Below are positions 1 to 7,192 of a stretch of 11,796 nucleotides of DNA, in pieces. The notes below the pieces were generated by a model that saw only the letters and a program-made list of their open reading frames with translations, did no database searches and had not been told where the DNA came from. Made by a program: the position numbers and the translations under genes. The first letter of the stretch is position 1. Each line of letters opens with the position of its first letter. Source of the stretch: Bacillota bacterium (GTDB taxonomy: Bacteria; Bacillota; Clostridia; Clostridiales; Clostridiaceae). The DNA lies in contig JAFADP010000001.1 in the NCBI GenBank assembly GCA_023424785.1, positions 1 through 11,796 on the forward strand. The letters run 5' to 3'.

Positions 1-227
1 CATATACACAAGCACTTTTATCTGCAGTTCCAATACCAGATCCTATAGCATGTAAGGAAAATAAGAGAATAACTCTTGAAGGAGATATTCCATCTCCAAT
101 AGATCCAGCACCAGGATGTAGATTTAAGGGTAGATGTAAACATGCAAAAGATATATGTGGCAAAGTAGATCCAGAACTTAAGGAAGTAGAACCAGGTCAT
201 TTTGTAGCATGTCATTTATTCAATTAA
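1..227 (+). CDS. oppF: Oligopeptide ABC transporter ATP-binding protein, C-terminal end (partial)
   Basis: This is the last 74 codons of a gene that begins before the window; the frame is read from base 3 and stops at TAA 225-227. The peptide is the C-terminal oligopeptide/dipeptide extension of OppD/OppF-type ATPases. It shows the family pattern of a Pro-rich stretch (SAVPIPDP, then GDIPSPIDPAPGC) followed by a Cys-rich tail (GCRFKGRC, a further Cys in AKDIC, a Pro, and a final GHFVAC). In the family this subunit energises peptide uptake with OppD and the OppB/OppC permeases on the inner face of the membrane. The Walker motifs lie outside the window, so OppD versus OppF is decided only by position next to oppA and by the C-terminal pattern. 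The next gene is the matching binding protein, 83 bp downstream on the same strand. Confidence 0.85.
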   Translation, partial: YTQALLSAVPIPDPIACKENKRITLEGDIPSPIDPAPGCRFKGRCKHAKDICGKVDPELKEVEPGHFVACHLFN

Positions 228-250
228 TTAATACATAGTAATAAGCTTTA

Positions 251-280
251 AAAATTACCTATTAATTTATAGGTAATTTT
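251..280 (+). terminator. AT-rich hairpin between oppF and oppA
   Basis: There is a perfect 11-bp inverted repeat, AAAATTACCTA (251-261) and TAGGTAATTTT (270-280), with an 8-nt loop. What follows is AAAATAAAA rather than a long T-run, so it is a weak terminator at best. Lying between two genes of one transporter, it may be a partial terminator or a processing/stabilising stem that gives oppA a different transcript level from the ATPase and permease genes. This is inference. Confidence 0.5.
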
Positions 281-310
281 AAAATAAAAAATAAAGAAAG
301 GGGAAAAAAT

Positions 311-1951
311 ATGAAAAGTAGAAAATTCAAAAAGTTATGTGCAATTGCACTTAGCTGTGTACTAGGTAGTACATTATTAATGGGGTGTGGAGGAGATAAT
401 TTTAATACTCCAGAAGATACTATTGTTTGGAATATAGGAGAAGATCCTAAAACAATAGACCCAGCGTTAAATACATCATCAAATGCAGGGAATATTATTT
501 TAAATACTTTTGAAGGACTTGTAAGAGTTGATGATGAAGTTAATATTCTTCCAGGAGTTGCAGAAACTTGGGATGTATCTGAAGATGGTTTAACTTATAC
601 ATTTAATTTAAGAAAAGATGCTAAGTGGTCTGATGGAGTAGCAGTTACTGCTAACGACTTTAAATATGCTTGGCTTAGAGCTTTAAAACCAGAAACAGCA
701 GCAGAATATGCTTATCAATTACATTACATAAAAAATGCAGAAGCTTTCTCTAATGGAGAAGTTTCAGAAGATGAAGTTGGAATTGAAGTAAAAGATGACG
801 ATACTTTAGTTGTAACTTTAAATAATCCAACAACTTATTTCTTACAATTATGTGCATTTGCTACTTACCAACCAGTTAGACAAGACATCATAGAAGAATA
901 TGGTGAAGCTTGGGCAAGAAGTCCAGAAACTTATATTAGTAATGGTGCATTCAAAATGACTGAATGGAAAGATAAAGAATCAATAATACTAGAAAAGAAT
1001 GAAAATTATTGGAATGCTTCAGAAGTTAAGTTAAATAAAGTAGATATAAGATTAGTTTCAGAAGATACTACTTCATATGCAGAATTTAAAGCTGGTAACT
1101 TTGATTTAATTGAAGCAGTTCCAGCAGCAGAAATTGAAACAGCAATTGACGCTGGAGATGCTAAGATATTTACAGAATTTGCTACTTACTTCTTATGTTT
1201 AAATGTTGGTAACAATGTAGAACAATTTAGTGAAGAAGCTGTTAAGGCTTTACAAAATCCTAAGTTTAGAGAAGCTTTATCATTAGCTATCGATAGACAA
1301 GCAATTATTGATAATATAACTAAAGGTGGTCAAATACCTGCACACTCATTTACTGCACCTGGTATAACATTAGCAGATAATACTCCATTTGATAAGGAAT
1401 ATATTAAAACTACAGCTGATGTAGAAGCAGCTAAGAAAGCTTTAGCTGAAGCAGGATATCCAAACGGAGAAGGTTTACCAGTATTCAACTTTGCTATTAA
1501 CTCAGAAGGGTTCCATGAACAAGTTGCTCAATACTTACAAGATGCTTGGAAGCAAATTGGTGTTAATGTTGAAATAACTAAGCAAGAATTTAAAGTATTT
1601 ATAACTACAAGATCAGAAGGTAATTACATGATAGGTAGACACGGATGGTCTGGAGATTATATTGATCCAATTACGTTCTTAGATATGTGGGTAACTAATG
1701 GTGGAAACAATGATGCAGGTTATAGTAATCCAGAATATGATGAATTAATAGCTAAGGCTAAAGCAACTTCTAACGAAGAAGAAAAATATGAATTATTACA
1801 ACAAGCAGAAGAAATTCTTATGAGAGATCTTCCAGTAATACCTTTATTCTACTACACTAAAGTTAGAGCTATTAACCCATCAATTAAGGGATTAATGGTA
1901 TCTAAAACTGGTAAAGTTGATTTAATAAAGACTTATAAAGAAGCTGAATAA
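311..1951 (+). CDS. oppA: Oligopeptide ABC transporter substrate-binding lipoprotein
   Basis: This is a 546-aa extracellular peptide-binding protein of the SBP_bac_5 (OppA/DppA) family, anchored to the outer face of the membrane. The N-terminus is a lipoprotein signal: positive residues in MKSRKFKK, a hydrophobic core, and lipobox LMGC with Cys26 as the lipidation site. Family landmarks follow: the early 'NTFEGLVRVD' segment, WSDGVAVTANDFKYAW near residues 101-116, the 'FREALSLAIDRQAII' block near 323, and the C-terminal 'LPVIPLFYY'. Length is normal for the family. The ATG at 311 has an AAGAAAGGGG ribosome site about 6 nt upstream. It follows the oppF-type ATPase on the same strand, so it serves that importer. 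Placement of the binding protein last in the cluster differs from the oppABCDF order of some Firmicutes. Peptide specificity cannot be read from sequence. Confidence 0.95.
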   Translation: MKSRKFKKLCAIALSCVLGSTLLMGCGGDNFNTPEDTIVWNIGEDPKTIDPALNTSSNAGNIILNTFEGLVRVDDEVNILPGVAETWDVSEDGLTYTFNLRKDAKWSDGVAVTANDFKYAWLRALKPETAAEYAYQLHYIKNAEAFSNGEVSEDEVGIEVKDDDTLVVTLNNPTTYFLQLCAFATYQPVRQDIIEEYGEAWARSPETYISNGAFKMTEWKDKESIILEKNENYWNASEVKLNKVDIRLVSEDTTSYAEFKAGNFDLIEAVPAAEIETAIDAGDAKIFTEFATYFLCLNVGNNVEQFSEEAVKALQNPKFREALSLAIDRQAIIDNITKGGQIPAHSFTAPGITLADNTPFDKEYIKTTADVEAAKKALAEAGYPNGEGLPVFNFAINSEGFHEQVAQYLQDAWKQIGVNVEITKQEFKVFITTRSEGNYMIGRHGWSGDYIDPITFLDMWVTNGGNNDAGYSNPEYDELIAKAKATSNEEEKYELLQQAEEILMRDLPVIPLFYYTKVRAINPSIKGLMVSKTGKVDLIKTYKEAE

Positions 1952-1997
1952 AAAATAATAGGTATGGGCAAAATAAAATGCCCATACCTTATTTTTT
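1951..1997. terminator. Bidirectional intrinsic terminator, oppA / sdaAA
   Basis: A perfect 10-bp stem, GGTATGGGCA (1961-1970) and TGCCCATACC (1979-1988), has an 8-nt loop. An A-run lies on the left (1951-1956) and a T-run on the right (1992-1997). Read on either strand it is a GC-containing hairpin followed by U-rich sequence, so it can end transcription of both convergent units. Its edges touch the stop codons of oppA and sdaAA. Confidence 0.9.
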
Positions 1998-2865
1998 ATG
2001 CAAATATAATTTTTTCGATTTTCTTTCCAGTAGGAGTAGCAGCAATACCGCCTTCAGCAGTTTCTCTTAATTCTGTTGGAAGATGAGTTCCTACTTTATA
2101 CATAGCTTCAAGAACTTCATCTGGTGGTATTAAAAATTTCATTCCACCAAGAATCATATCAGCACTAATAACTGCATTTATAGATTGAGATGCATTTCTT
2201 TGAGCACAAGGAACTTGTACAAGGCCTGCTATTGGATCACATACAAGGCCCATACAATTACTTAAAGCTAAAGAAAAAGCATCACATGCCATTTCAGGAG
2301 TTCCACCTCTCATTTCTACTACAGCACACGCAGCCATAGCAGCAGCAACACCACATTCAGCTTGACATCCACCTTCAGCACCAGATACAGTAGCATTTCT
2401 TACTACTATAGCACCAATACCAGAAGCAGTTAATAATCCTTTTAAAGTTTCTTCACGAGTTAATTTATATTGTTCAGAAACTCCAATTAATACTGCAGGT
2501 AAAATACCGCAAGAACCTGCTGTAGGCGCTGCACATATTTTTCCCATAGAAGCATTAACTTCACTTAATGATAAGGCAAGAGCCATTATGTTATTTATAA
2601 AGTAGCCACATACAGTATTATCTGAATTGCTATATTTATATTGAGTACTTGCAACTCCCTTAATTAAATCTCCAGCTGTGTTTTGAGGTTTTTCTAAGGC
2701 TTTTTTAGCTCCACTTATCATAATTTCATAACGACAATCTAATTCTTCAAATATTTCTTCTTCAGTTTTACCTGTGAGCTTAACTTCATTTTTAAGAATG
2801 GCTTTCCATAAAGGAATATTCTCACTATTACATATCTTTAGTAATTCATTAATATTTGTATACAT
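1996..2865 (-). CDS. sdaAA: L-serine dehydratase, iron-sulfur-dependent, alpha subunit
   Basis: This is a 289-aa catalytic subunit of the [4Fe-4S] L-serine dehydratase, which converts L-serine to pyruvate and ammonia in the cytoplasm. Family signatures are plain: CAAPTAGSCGILPA (residues 111-124), GGCQAECGVAAAMAA (165-179) and CDPIAGLVQVPC (209-220). These carry the conserved cysteines from which the cluster ligands are drawn. The length fits the two-subunit form; in the E. coli-type enzymes alpha and beta are fused. The ATG at 2865 is preceded by a GAGAGGAT ribosome site. The gene starts 21 bp after the end of sdaAB and is clearly cotranscribed with it from the promoter near 3600. It ends in the shared terminator with oppA. 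Confidence 0.95.
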   Translation of the reverse strand: MYTNINELLKICNSENIPLWKAILKNEVKLTGKTEEEIFEELDCRYEIMISGAKKALEKPQNTAGDLIKGVASTQYKYSNSDNTVCGYFINNIMALALSLSEVNASMGKICAAPTAGSCGILPAVLIGVSEQYKLTREETLKGLLTASGIGAIVVRNATVSGAEGGCQAECGVAAAMAACAVVEMRGGTPEMACDAFSLALSNCMGLVCDPIAGLVQVPCAQRNASQSINAVISADMILGGMKFLIPPDEVLEAMYKVGTHLPTELRETAEGGIAATPTGKKIEKIIFA

Positions 2866-2886
2866 TTTTATCCTCTCGTTAAAGTA

Positions 2887-3549
2887 TTAAATGTTAATGA
2901 TTTTAACACTTACTATATTTTTATTTAACATAATCTTTTGTTCAATTTGTTCAGGTATACTTTCGTCTGTTTCAATTACACAACAAGCAATATCACCTTT
3001 AGATTTTCTACTTAGTTTCATAGTTGCTATATTTAAAGCATTATTAGCTAAAGTTGCTGTTATTTCAGAAATAACTCCCTTTGTATCATGGTGATTAATA
3101 AGAATAGTAGGAGACTGAAGAGAAACTTCAGTAGTAAAACCATTTATATCTTTAATTACAATTTGTCCACCTCCAATAGATGAACCTATAACTACATTTT
3201 CACTACCATCATCCATTGTTAATGTCATTTTTACTGTATTTTCATGCATTCCTTCAAGTTCAAGTTCATAAAAATCAAAAGTAATTCCTCTTTCTTTTGC
3301 AATTTCAAAAGAATATGGAAGTTTTTCATCATCTGCACTTAAACCTAAAGCACCAGCAACTAATGCTCTATCAGTTCCATGTCCTTTATAAGTTTTTGCA
3401 AATGATCCATGTAATCCAAAAGAAATATGAGAAAAAGGTTTTTTTGCAATTAATTTTGCAGCTTGAGCAAGCTTTGCAGCACCTGCTGTATGTGAGCTTG
3501 ATGGACCAACCATAATAGGACCAACAACCTCGAAAATACTAATATTCAT
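2887..3549 (-). CDS. sdaAB: L-serine dehydratase, iron-sulfur-dependent, beta subunit
   Basis: This 220-aa protein is the partner of the alpha subunit encoded just downstream. The N-terminal half carries the serine dehydratase beta signature, VGPIMVGPSSSHTAG (residues 9-23). In the family this domain covers the active site and contributes to substrate binding. The C-terminal part, about residues 148-220, is an ACT domain (ILINHHDTKGVISEITATLA, then NIATMKLSR), a fold often used to bind amino acids as allosteric effectors. The ATG at 3549 has a good AAGGAG ribosome site 7 nt upstream. It is the first gene of a two-gene operon with a leader of only about 30 nt. A catabolic or deaminating role in amino-acid fermentation fits the adjacent peptide importer, though the two transcripts are separate. 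Confidence 0.95.
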   Translation of the reverse strand: MNISIFEVVGPIMVGPSSSHTAGAAKLAQAAKLIAKKPFSHISFGLHGSFAKTYKGHGTDRALVAGALGLSADDEKLPYSFEIAKERGITFDFYELELEGMHENTVKMTLTMDDGSENVVIGSSIGGGQIVIKDINGFTTEVSLQSPTILINHHDTKGVISEITATLANNALNIATMKLSRKSKGDIACCVIETDESIPEQIEQKIMLNKNIVSVKIINI

Positions 3550-3587
3550 AAGTAAACTCCTTGTTGTCTTTTGTAGTCTATATAATC

Positions 3588-3616
3588 ATAATAATAACTT
3601 ATTATTTCTGTGTCAA
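3588..3616 (-). promoter_or_regulatory. sigma-A promoter of sdaAB-sdaAA
   Basis: Read on the minus strand there is a perfect -35 TTGACA (3616-3611), a 17-bp spacer and -10 TATTAT (3593-3588). This is one of the best promoter matches in the window. It sits about 39 bp upstream of the sdaAB ATG, predicting a 5' leader of roughly 30 nt with no room for a riboswitch. Confidence 0.75.
3590..3606. promoter_or_regulatory. Perfect 17-bp palindrome inside the sda promoter (candidate operator)
   Basis: AATAATAA (3590-3597), a single C, then TTATTATT (3599-3606) form a perfect dyad. It covers most of the -35/-10 spacer and overlaps the -10 hexamer of the sdaAB promoter. The geometry suits a dimeric repressor. 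Composition is simple A/T, so chance is a real alternative. The regulator is unknown. Confidence 0.4.
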
Positions 3617-4005
3617 TATACATAAATGTATGAAATTTTTATTACATTAAAATAAATGTTTACTATAAAAAATTAAAATATTTTAATATGAAAAAGAAGT
3701 AACAAGAGTAGAATATTAATATTAAAGAAAACTTTTACACAAAAAATCAATAAATTTATAGAAAACATTTACAAAGTTATATACAAATAAGTAAATTAAT
3801 GGTAATAAAATGTAAAAAAACTTTATTTTTCTTAAATTAGCATGATTAATATACAAAAAAAAGTATAAATGTACAATTTAAAATGAAAAAAAGTGATAAA
3901 ATAAAATTGTCTTCAGGGAGAAGATATTGAGAAATCAATAACTAAAAATTTAGTTAAATGATAATTAAATTTAAATATATAAATAATAAGGTGGGTAAAT
4001 TTATT
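3617..4005. other. Intergenic region between divergent sdaAB and glgP
   Basis: This very AT-rich stretch contains no ORF with a ribosome site. It should carry the glgP promoter. One candidate is TTTACA (3734-3739), a 17-bp spacer and TATAGA (3757-3762) on the plus strand; other AT-rich hexamers compete, so the assignment is weak. A 16-bp palindrome (3672-3687) and a small 7-bp dyad, AACTAAA/TTTAGTT (3940-3955), are also present but are unremarkable for this base composition. No cre-like catabolite-repression site with its central CG was seen. Confidence 0.35.
3988..3995 (+). promoter_or_regulatory. Ribosome binding site that sets the glgP start
   Basis: AAGGTGGG lies 10 nt before the ATG at 4006. 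The in-frame ATG at 3958, which would add 16 residues (MIIKFKYINN...), has no such site upstream, only AT-rich sequence. The start is therefore placed at 4006. Confidence 0.8.
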
Positions 4006-6264
4006 ATGGTAGAAAAGAATTTAAATGAAATTTTAAGCAAAAGATTTTCAAAGTCTATTAGTGAAGCAAGTAATGAAGAAATATATTTAGCTTTATTAGA
4101 ACTAACTAAGAAAAATATAAAGACTAAGGGTACTAATAAGGGAAGCAAAAAGTTATACTACATTTCAGCTGAGTTCTTAATTGGTAAGTTATTATCTAAC
4201 AACTTAATCAATTTAGGATTATATGAAGAAGTTAAATCAGTTTTAGCTGCACATGATAAGAACTTATTAGAAATTGAAGAAGTTGAATTAGAACCTTCAT
4301 TAGGAAATGGTGGTCTTGGAAGGTTAGCTGCATGTTTCTTAGATTCAATTGCTACTTTAGGATTAAATGGGGATGGAGTTGGATTAAATTATCACTTTGG
4401 TTTATTCCAACAAGTATTTAAAGATCATAAACAAACAGCTGAAAAGAATCCTTGGATAACAAGTGAAAGCTGGTTAACTAAATCTGACATTAAATTTGAT
4501 GTATTATTTGGTGGATTTAAAGTAACATCAACTTTATATGATATAGACGTTACTGGATACAATCAAGCAAGTAATAAATTACGTTTATTTGATATAGACA
4601 CAATAAATGAAACATTAGTTGAAGAAGGAATTACTTTCGATAAAGAAGATATAAAAGAAAACTTAACATTATTCTTATATCCAGATGATAGTGATGAAGC
4701 TGGACATTTATTAAGAATATATCAACAATACTTCATGGTAAGTAATGCAGCTCAATTAATATTATTAGAAGCTGAAGAAAATGGATATGACCTACACAAG
4801 TTACATGAACATGTTGTAGTTCAAATTAACGATACTCATCCATCAATGGTTATTCCAGAATTAATAAGATTATTAGGTGAAAAGGGAATAGGAATGGACG
4901 AAGCTATCGAAATCGTTACTAAGACTTGTGCTTACACTAACCACACAATCTTAGCAGAAGCATTAGAAAAATGGCCAATAGCTTACTTAGAAAAAGTTGT
5001 TCCACAATTAATGCCAATAATAACTGAATTAGATAACAGAGTAAGAGCTAAATATGATGATCCAAAGGTTGCTATAATCGATGATCAAAATAGAGTACAC
5101 ATGGCACATATGGACATCCACTATGGATTTAGTGTAAATGGAGTTGCTGCTCTTCATACAGATATATTAAAGGATGTTGAATTAAAGCCATTCTATGATA
5201 TATATCCAGAAAAGTTCAACAATAAGACAAATGGTATAACTTTTAGAAGATGGTTATTACACTGTAATAATGAATTAGCTGATTACATTACAGAACTTAT
5301 TGGAGAAGACTTCAAGACAGATGCAAGCAAGTTAGAAGAATTAGGAAAGTTTGTTGATAATGCTGACGTATTAAACAAGCTTCAAGAAATTAAGAAAAAT
5401 AATAAAATAGCATTAAAGAACTACTTAAAGGAAACTCAAGGTGTTGAAATAGATGAAAACTCAATATTTGATATCCAAGTAAAGAGACTTCACGAATACA
5501 AGAGACAACAAATGAATGTTCTTTACATTATAGATAAATATTTATCAATAAAGAATGGAGAAAAGCCAACAACTCCAATTACAATGATATTTGGAGCAAA
5601 AGCTGCACCAGCTTATATAATTGCACAAGATATAATTCACACAATACTTTGCTTACAAGAAATCATAAACAATGATCCAGAAGTAAGTCCATACTTAAAG
5701 GTTGTAATGGTAGAAAACTACAATGTAACTAAGGCTTCTAAGTTAATACCAGCTTGTGATGTATCAGAACAAATTTCTCTTGCATCTAAAGAAGCATCAG
5801 GTACTGGTAACATGAAGTTTATGTTAAATGGTGCATTAACTTTAGGAACTGAAGATGGAGCTAACGTTGAAATTCACCAATTAGTTGGAGATGATAATAT
5901 TTATATCTTCGGTGAATCAAGCGAACAAGTAATTGAACACTATGAAAAAGCTGATTATGTATCTAAGACTTACTATGAAAAACCAGAAATTAAGAAGTTA
6001 GTTGACTTTATCGTAAGTGATGAAATGCTTAAAGTTGGTGATGAAGAAAACTTAAATAGACTTCATAACGAATTAATTAATAAAGACTGGTTCATGACAT
6101 TACTTGATGTTGAAGATTACATTAAGACTAAGAATGTTGTATTCAAAGATTATGAAGATAGAGAGACTTGGAATAAGAAAGTATTAATAAATATCAGTAA
6201 AGCAGGATTCTTCTCAGCTGATAGAACAATAGCTCAATACAACGAAGACATTTGGCATCTATAA
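4006..6264 (+). CDS. glgP: Glycogen/starch alpha-glucan phosphorylase
   Basis: This is a 752-aa cytoplasmic GT35-family phosphorylase that removes glucose from alpha-1,4-glucan ends with phosphate, giving glucose-1-phosphate. Family landmarks in order are LGNGGLGRLAACFLDS (about residues 99-114), QINDTHPSMVIPEL, HTILAEALEKWP, NKTNGITFRRWL, and VKRLHEYKRQQ (from about 492). The pyridoxal-phosphate site is GTGNMKFMLNGA, with Lys604 as the cofactor lysine, followed by TEDGANVEI. At 752 aa it is shorter than the enteric enzymes of about 800 aa and matches the compact clostridial type. The start is ATG 4006. It has its own terminator and no glg synthesis or branching genes beside it, so it appears monocistronic. 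Glycogen versus maltodextrin preference cannot be decided from sequence. Confidence 0.93.
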   Translation: MVEKNLNEILSKRFSKSISEASNEEIYLALLELTKKNIKTKGTNKGSKKLYYISAEFLIGKLLSNNLINLGLYEEVKSVLAAHDKNLLEIEEVELEPSLGNGGLGRLAACFLDSIATLGLNGDGVGLNYHFGLFQQVFKDHKQTAEKNPWITSESWLTKSDIKFDVLFGGFKVTSTLYDIDVTGYNQASNKLRLFDIDTINETLVEEGITFDKEDIKENLTLFLYPDDSDEAGHLLRIYQQYFMVSNAAQLILLEAEENGYDLHKLHEHVVVQINDTHPSMVIPELIRLLGEKGIGMDEAIEIVTKTCAYTNHTILAEALEKWPIAYLEKVVPQLMPIITELDNRVRAKYDDPKVAIIDDQNRVHMAHMDIHYGFSVNGVAALHTDILKDVELKPFYDIYPEKFNNKTNGITFRRWLLHCNNELADYITELIGEDFKTDASKLEELGKFVDNADVLNKLQEIKKNNKIALKNYLKETQGVEIDENSIFDIQVKRLHEYKRQQMNVLYIIDKYLSIKNGEKPTTPITMIFGAKAAPAYIIAQDIIHTILCLQEIINNDPEVSPYLKVVMVENYNVTKASKLIPACDVSEQISLASKEASGTGNMKFMLNGALTLGTEDGANVEIHQLVGDDNIYIFGESSEQVIEHYEKADYVSKTYYEKPEIKKLVDFIVSDEMLKVGDEENLNRLHNELINKDWFMTLLDVEDYIKTKNVVFKDYEDRETWNKKVLINISKAGFFSADRTIAQYNEDIWHL

Positions 6265-6275
6265 GATTTAAATAT

Positions 6276-6310
6276 AAAACTAGCAGTTTTAAGGAACTGC
6301 TAGTTTTTTT
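6276..6310 (+). terminator. Intrinsic terminator of glgP
   Basis: A 13-bp perfect stem, AAAACTAGCAGTT (6276-6288) and AACTGCTAGTTTT (6295-6307), closes a 6-nt loop and ends in seven consecutive T (6304-6310). It lies 12 bp after the glgP stop. Confidence 0.95.
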
Positions 6311-6399
6311 ATTTTATAGGAAATTATCTATAACTATTATGTATAATAATTCTATTTTTGTATAATAATATAATATAAAGATGATATGGAGGTTAAATT

Positions 6400-6627
6400 A
6401 TGAGATGTTCATATTGCAATGAAGATGTATCAATTTCATCATTATATGTATTAGAAAAAGCCAAGCATGGGAAGAACATAATCTGTGAAAGATGCCTTAA
6501 TAACTTTGGGTTAGAAAATAAACAGTATCATCCATTAGAATATGACTATGGAAGTAATGGAATTACAGGAGATGCACAACTTAACAGTATAAATTATAAT
6601 ATATATCGTACAAATAAGATGCTTTAA
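6400..6627 (+). CDS. Small CxxC/CxxC zinc-ribbon-like protein, function unknown
   Basis: This 75-aa protein has two CxxC pairs, Cys3-x2-Cys6 and Cys29-x2-Cys32, a spacing typical of a zinc ribbon or a small treble-clef domain. The C-terminal 40 residues have no recognisable motif and are rich in Asn and Tyr (YHPLEYDYGSNG, then NSINYNIY). No signal peptide or membrane helix is present, so it is probably cytosolic. The ATG at 6400 has a strong GGAGG site 7 nt upstream. TATAAT hexamers occur at 6361 and 6369 without an obvious -35. It is bounded by terminators on both sides, so it is transcribed alone. I do not recognise the family; zinc binding is inferred from the cysteines and a nucleic-acid role would be a guess. 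Confidence 0.75.
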   Translation: MRCSYCNEDVSISSLYVLEKAKHGKNIICERCLNNFGLENKQYHPLEYDYGSNGITGDAQLNSINYNIYRTNKML

Positions 6628-6640
6628 TCTTATTTGAAAG

Positions 6641-6678
6641 TAGATGTTGTATAGTTACTTGCAGCATCTATTTTTTTT
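6641..6678 (+). terminator. Intrinsic terminator after the zinc-ribbon gene
   Basis: TAGATGTTG (6641-6649) and CAGCATCTA (6662-6670) form a 9-bp stem containing one G-U pair. It has a 12-nt loop and is followed by eight T (6671-6678). It begins 13 bp after the stop codon. Confidence 0.85.
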
Positions 6679-6680
6679 AT

Positions 6681-6741
6681 TTTTAATGTAAAATAAGCTT
6701 TACTTTTAATGTAAAGTACAATATACTTTAAGTGTAAAGTA
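6681..6741 (+). repeat. Three direct repeats with 23-bp period, carrying paired TACTTT/AAAGTA half-sites
   Basis: The 15-bp units TTTTAATGTAAAATA (6681-6695), TTTTAATGTAAAGTA (6704-6718) and TTTAAGTGTAAAGTA (6727-6741) are spaced exactly 23 bp start to start. The second and third units are also the right parts of 18-bp dyads, TACTTT-6-AAAGTA (6701-6718) and TACTTTA-4-TAAAGTA (6724-6741). The first unit pairs more loosely with the neighbouring TTTAC (GTAAA 6688-6692, TTTAC 6699-6703). The array overlaps both promoter hexamers of the following operon, as expected for repressor sites. The likely binder is the Cro/CI-type protein encoded in that operon. Confidence 0.6.
6699..6727 (+). promoter_or_regulatory. 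Promoter of the membrane protein / repressor / membrane protein operon
   Basis: -35 TTTACT (6699-6704), a 17-bp spacer and -10 TATACT (6722-6727) lie about 39 bp upstream of the first ATG. The -35 overlaps one dyad of the repeat array and the -10 overlaps the next, so bound repressor would exclude RNA polymerase. Confidence 0.55.
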
Positions 6742-6765
6742 AACTATATATTAAGGGGGATATAT

Positions 6766-6981
6766 ATGAAAAAAGCTAATAGATATACTAAACTTGGATT
6801 ATTATTTAATGGATTATTCTTAATATGTAACAGGGTGGATTTTATACCACATTTCTTTAAAGGATTTTTTGTTGGACTAGGAATAACTCTTATATTAGTT
6901 GGACTTACTTATGAAAAATGGGGTTTGTCAAAAATAAAACAACTTAAAAGGAAGGTAATTTGTAATATTTTAAGGAGATAA
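6766..6981 (+). CDS. Small two-helix membrane protein, function unknown
   Basis: This 71-aa protein has a short basic N-terminus (MKKANRYTK), a hydrophobic segment at about residues 10-22 and a second, glycine-rich one at about 33-49 (GFFVGLGITLILVGLTY). A strongly basic tail follows (KIKQLKRKVICNILRR) and should lie inside the cell. The AAGGGGG site 6 nt before the ATG is strong. It is the first gene of a three-gene unit: its stop is one base before the start of the repressor gene, which points to translational coupling. Small membrane proteins of this shape are common beside Cro/CI-type regulators in Firmicutes, but I cannot assign a function. It could sense or sequester something that controls the regulator; that is inference. 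Confidence 0.75.
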   Translation: MKKANRYTKLGLLFNGLFLICNRVDFIPHFFKGFFVGLGITLILVGLTYEKWGLSKIKQLKRKVICNILRR

Positions 6982-6982
6982 A

Positions 6983-7192
6983 ATGAAAAATAAAATACAA
7001 GAATTAAGAAAGCAAAATAAAATAACTCAAGAGGAGCTTGCAAAAGCAGTAAAGGTAACAAGACAAACTATTATTTCTTTAGAAAATGGTAAATATAAAG
7101 CATCTTTAGTATTGGCGCATAAAATAGCACAATATTTTAAAGTTAGCATTGAAGATATTTTTATATTTGATTTAGAGGAGGAGAATTTATGA
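6983..7192 (+). CDS. Cro/CI (XRE)-family transcriptional regulator
   Basis: This 69-aa protein is almost entirely one HTH_3 domain: IQELRKQNKITQEELAKAV (residues 5-23) followed by the recognition segment TRQTIISLENGKYKAS (26-41), then AHKIAQYFKVSIEDIF. It has no effector or dimerisation domain beyond this, like the short repressors often paired with membrane proteins in Firmicutes. The AAGGAGA site 6 nt before ATG 6983 overlaps the end of the preceding gene. The stop overlaps the next gene's start in an ATGA arrangement. Given the dyad array over the operon promoter, autorepression is likely. Signal and wider regulon are unknown. Confidence 0.9.
   Translation: MKNKIQELRKQNKITQEELAKAVKVTRQTIISLENGKYKASLVLAHKIAQYFKVSIEDIFIFDLEEENL

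Noticed and set aside
3672..3687. 16-bp perfect palindrome ATTAAAAT/ATTTTAAT
   Set aside because: Pure A/T sequence in a very AT-rich intergenic region, not aligned with any promoter element; likely chance.
3919..3942. Possible TTG-started mini-ORF after AGGGAG upstream of glgP
   Set aside because: Only four codons long with a weak start and no associated terminator or structure; chance is the simpler explanation.
3958..4005. Upstream ATG adding 16 residues to glycogen phosphorylase
   Set aside because: No ribosome site precedes it, while AAGGTGGG sits properly before ATG 4006.
6681..6741. Repeat array considered as a CRISPR or replication iteron set
   Set aside because: Units are only 15 bp at 23-bp period, lie over a promoter, and no cas or replication gene is nearby; operator function fits better.
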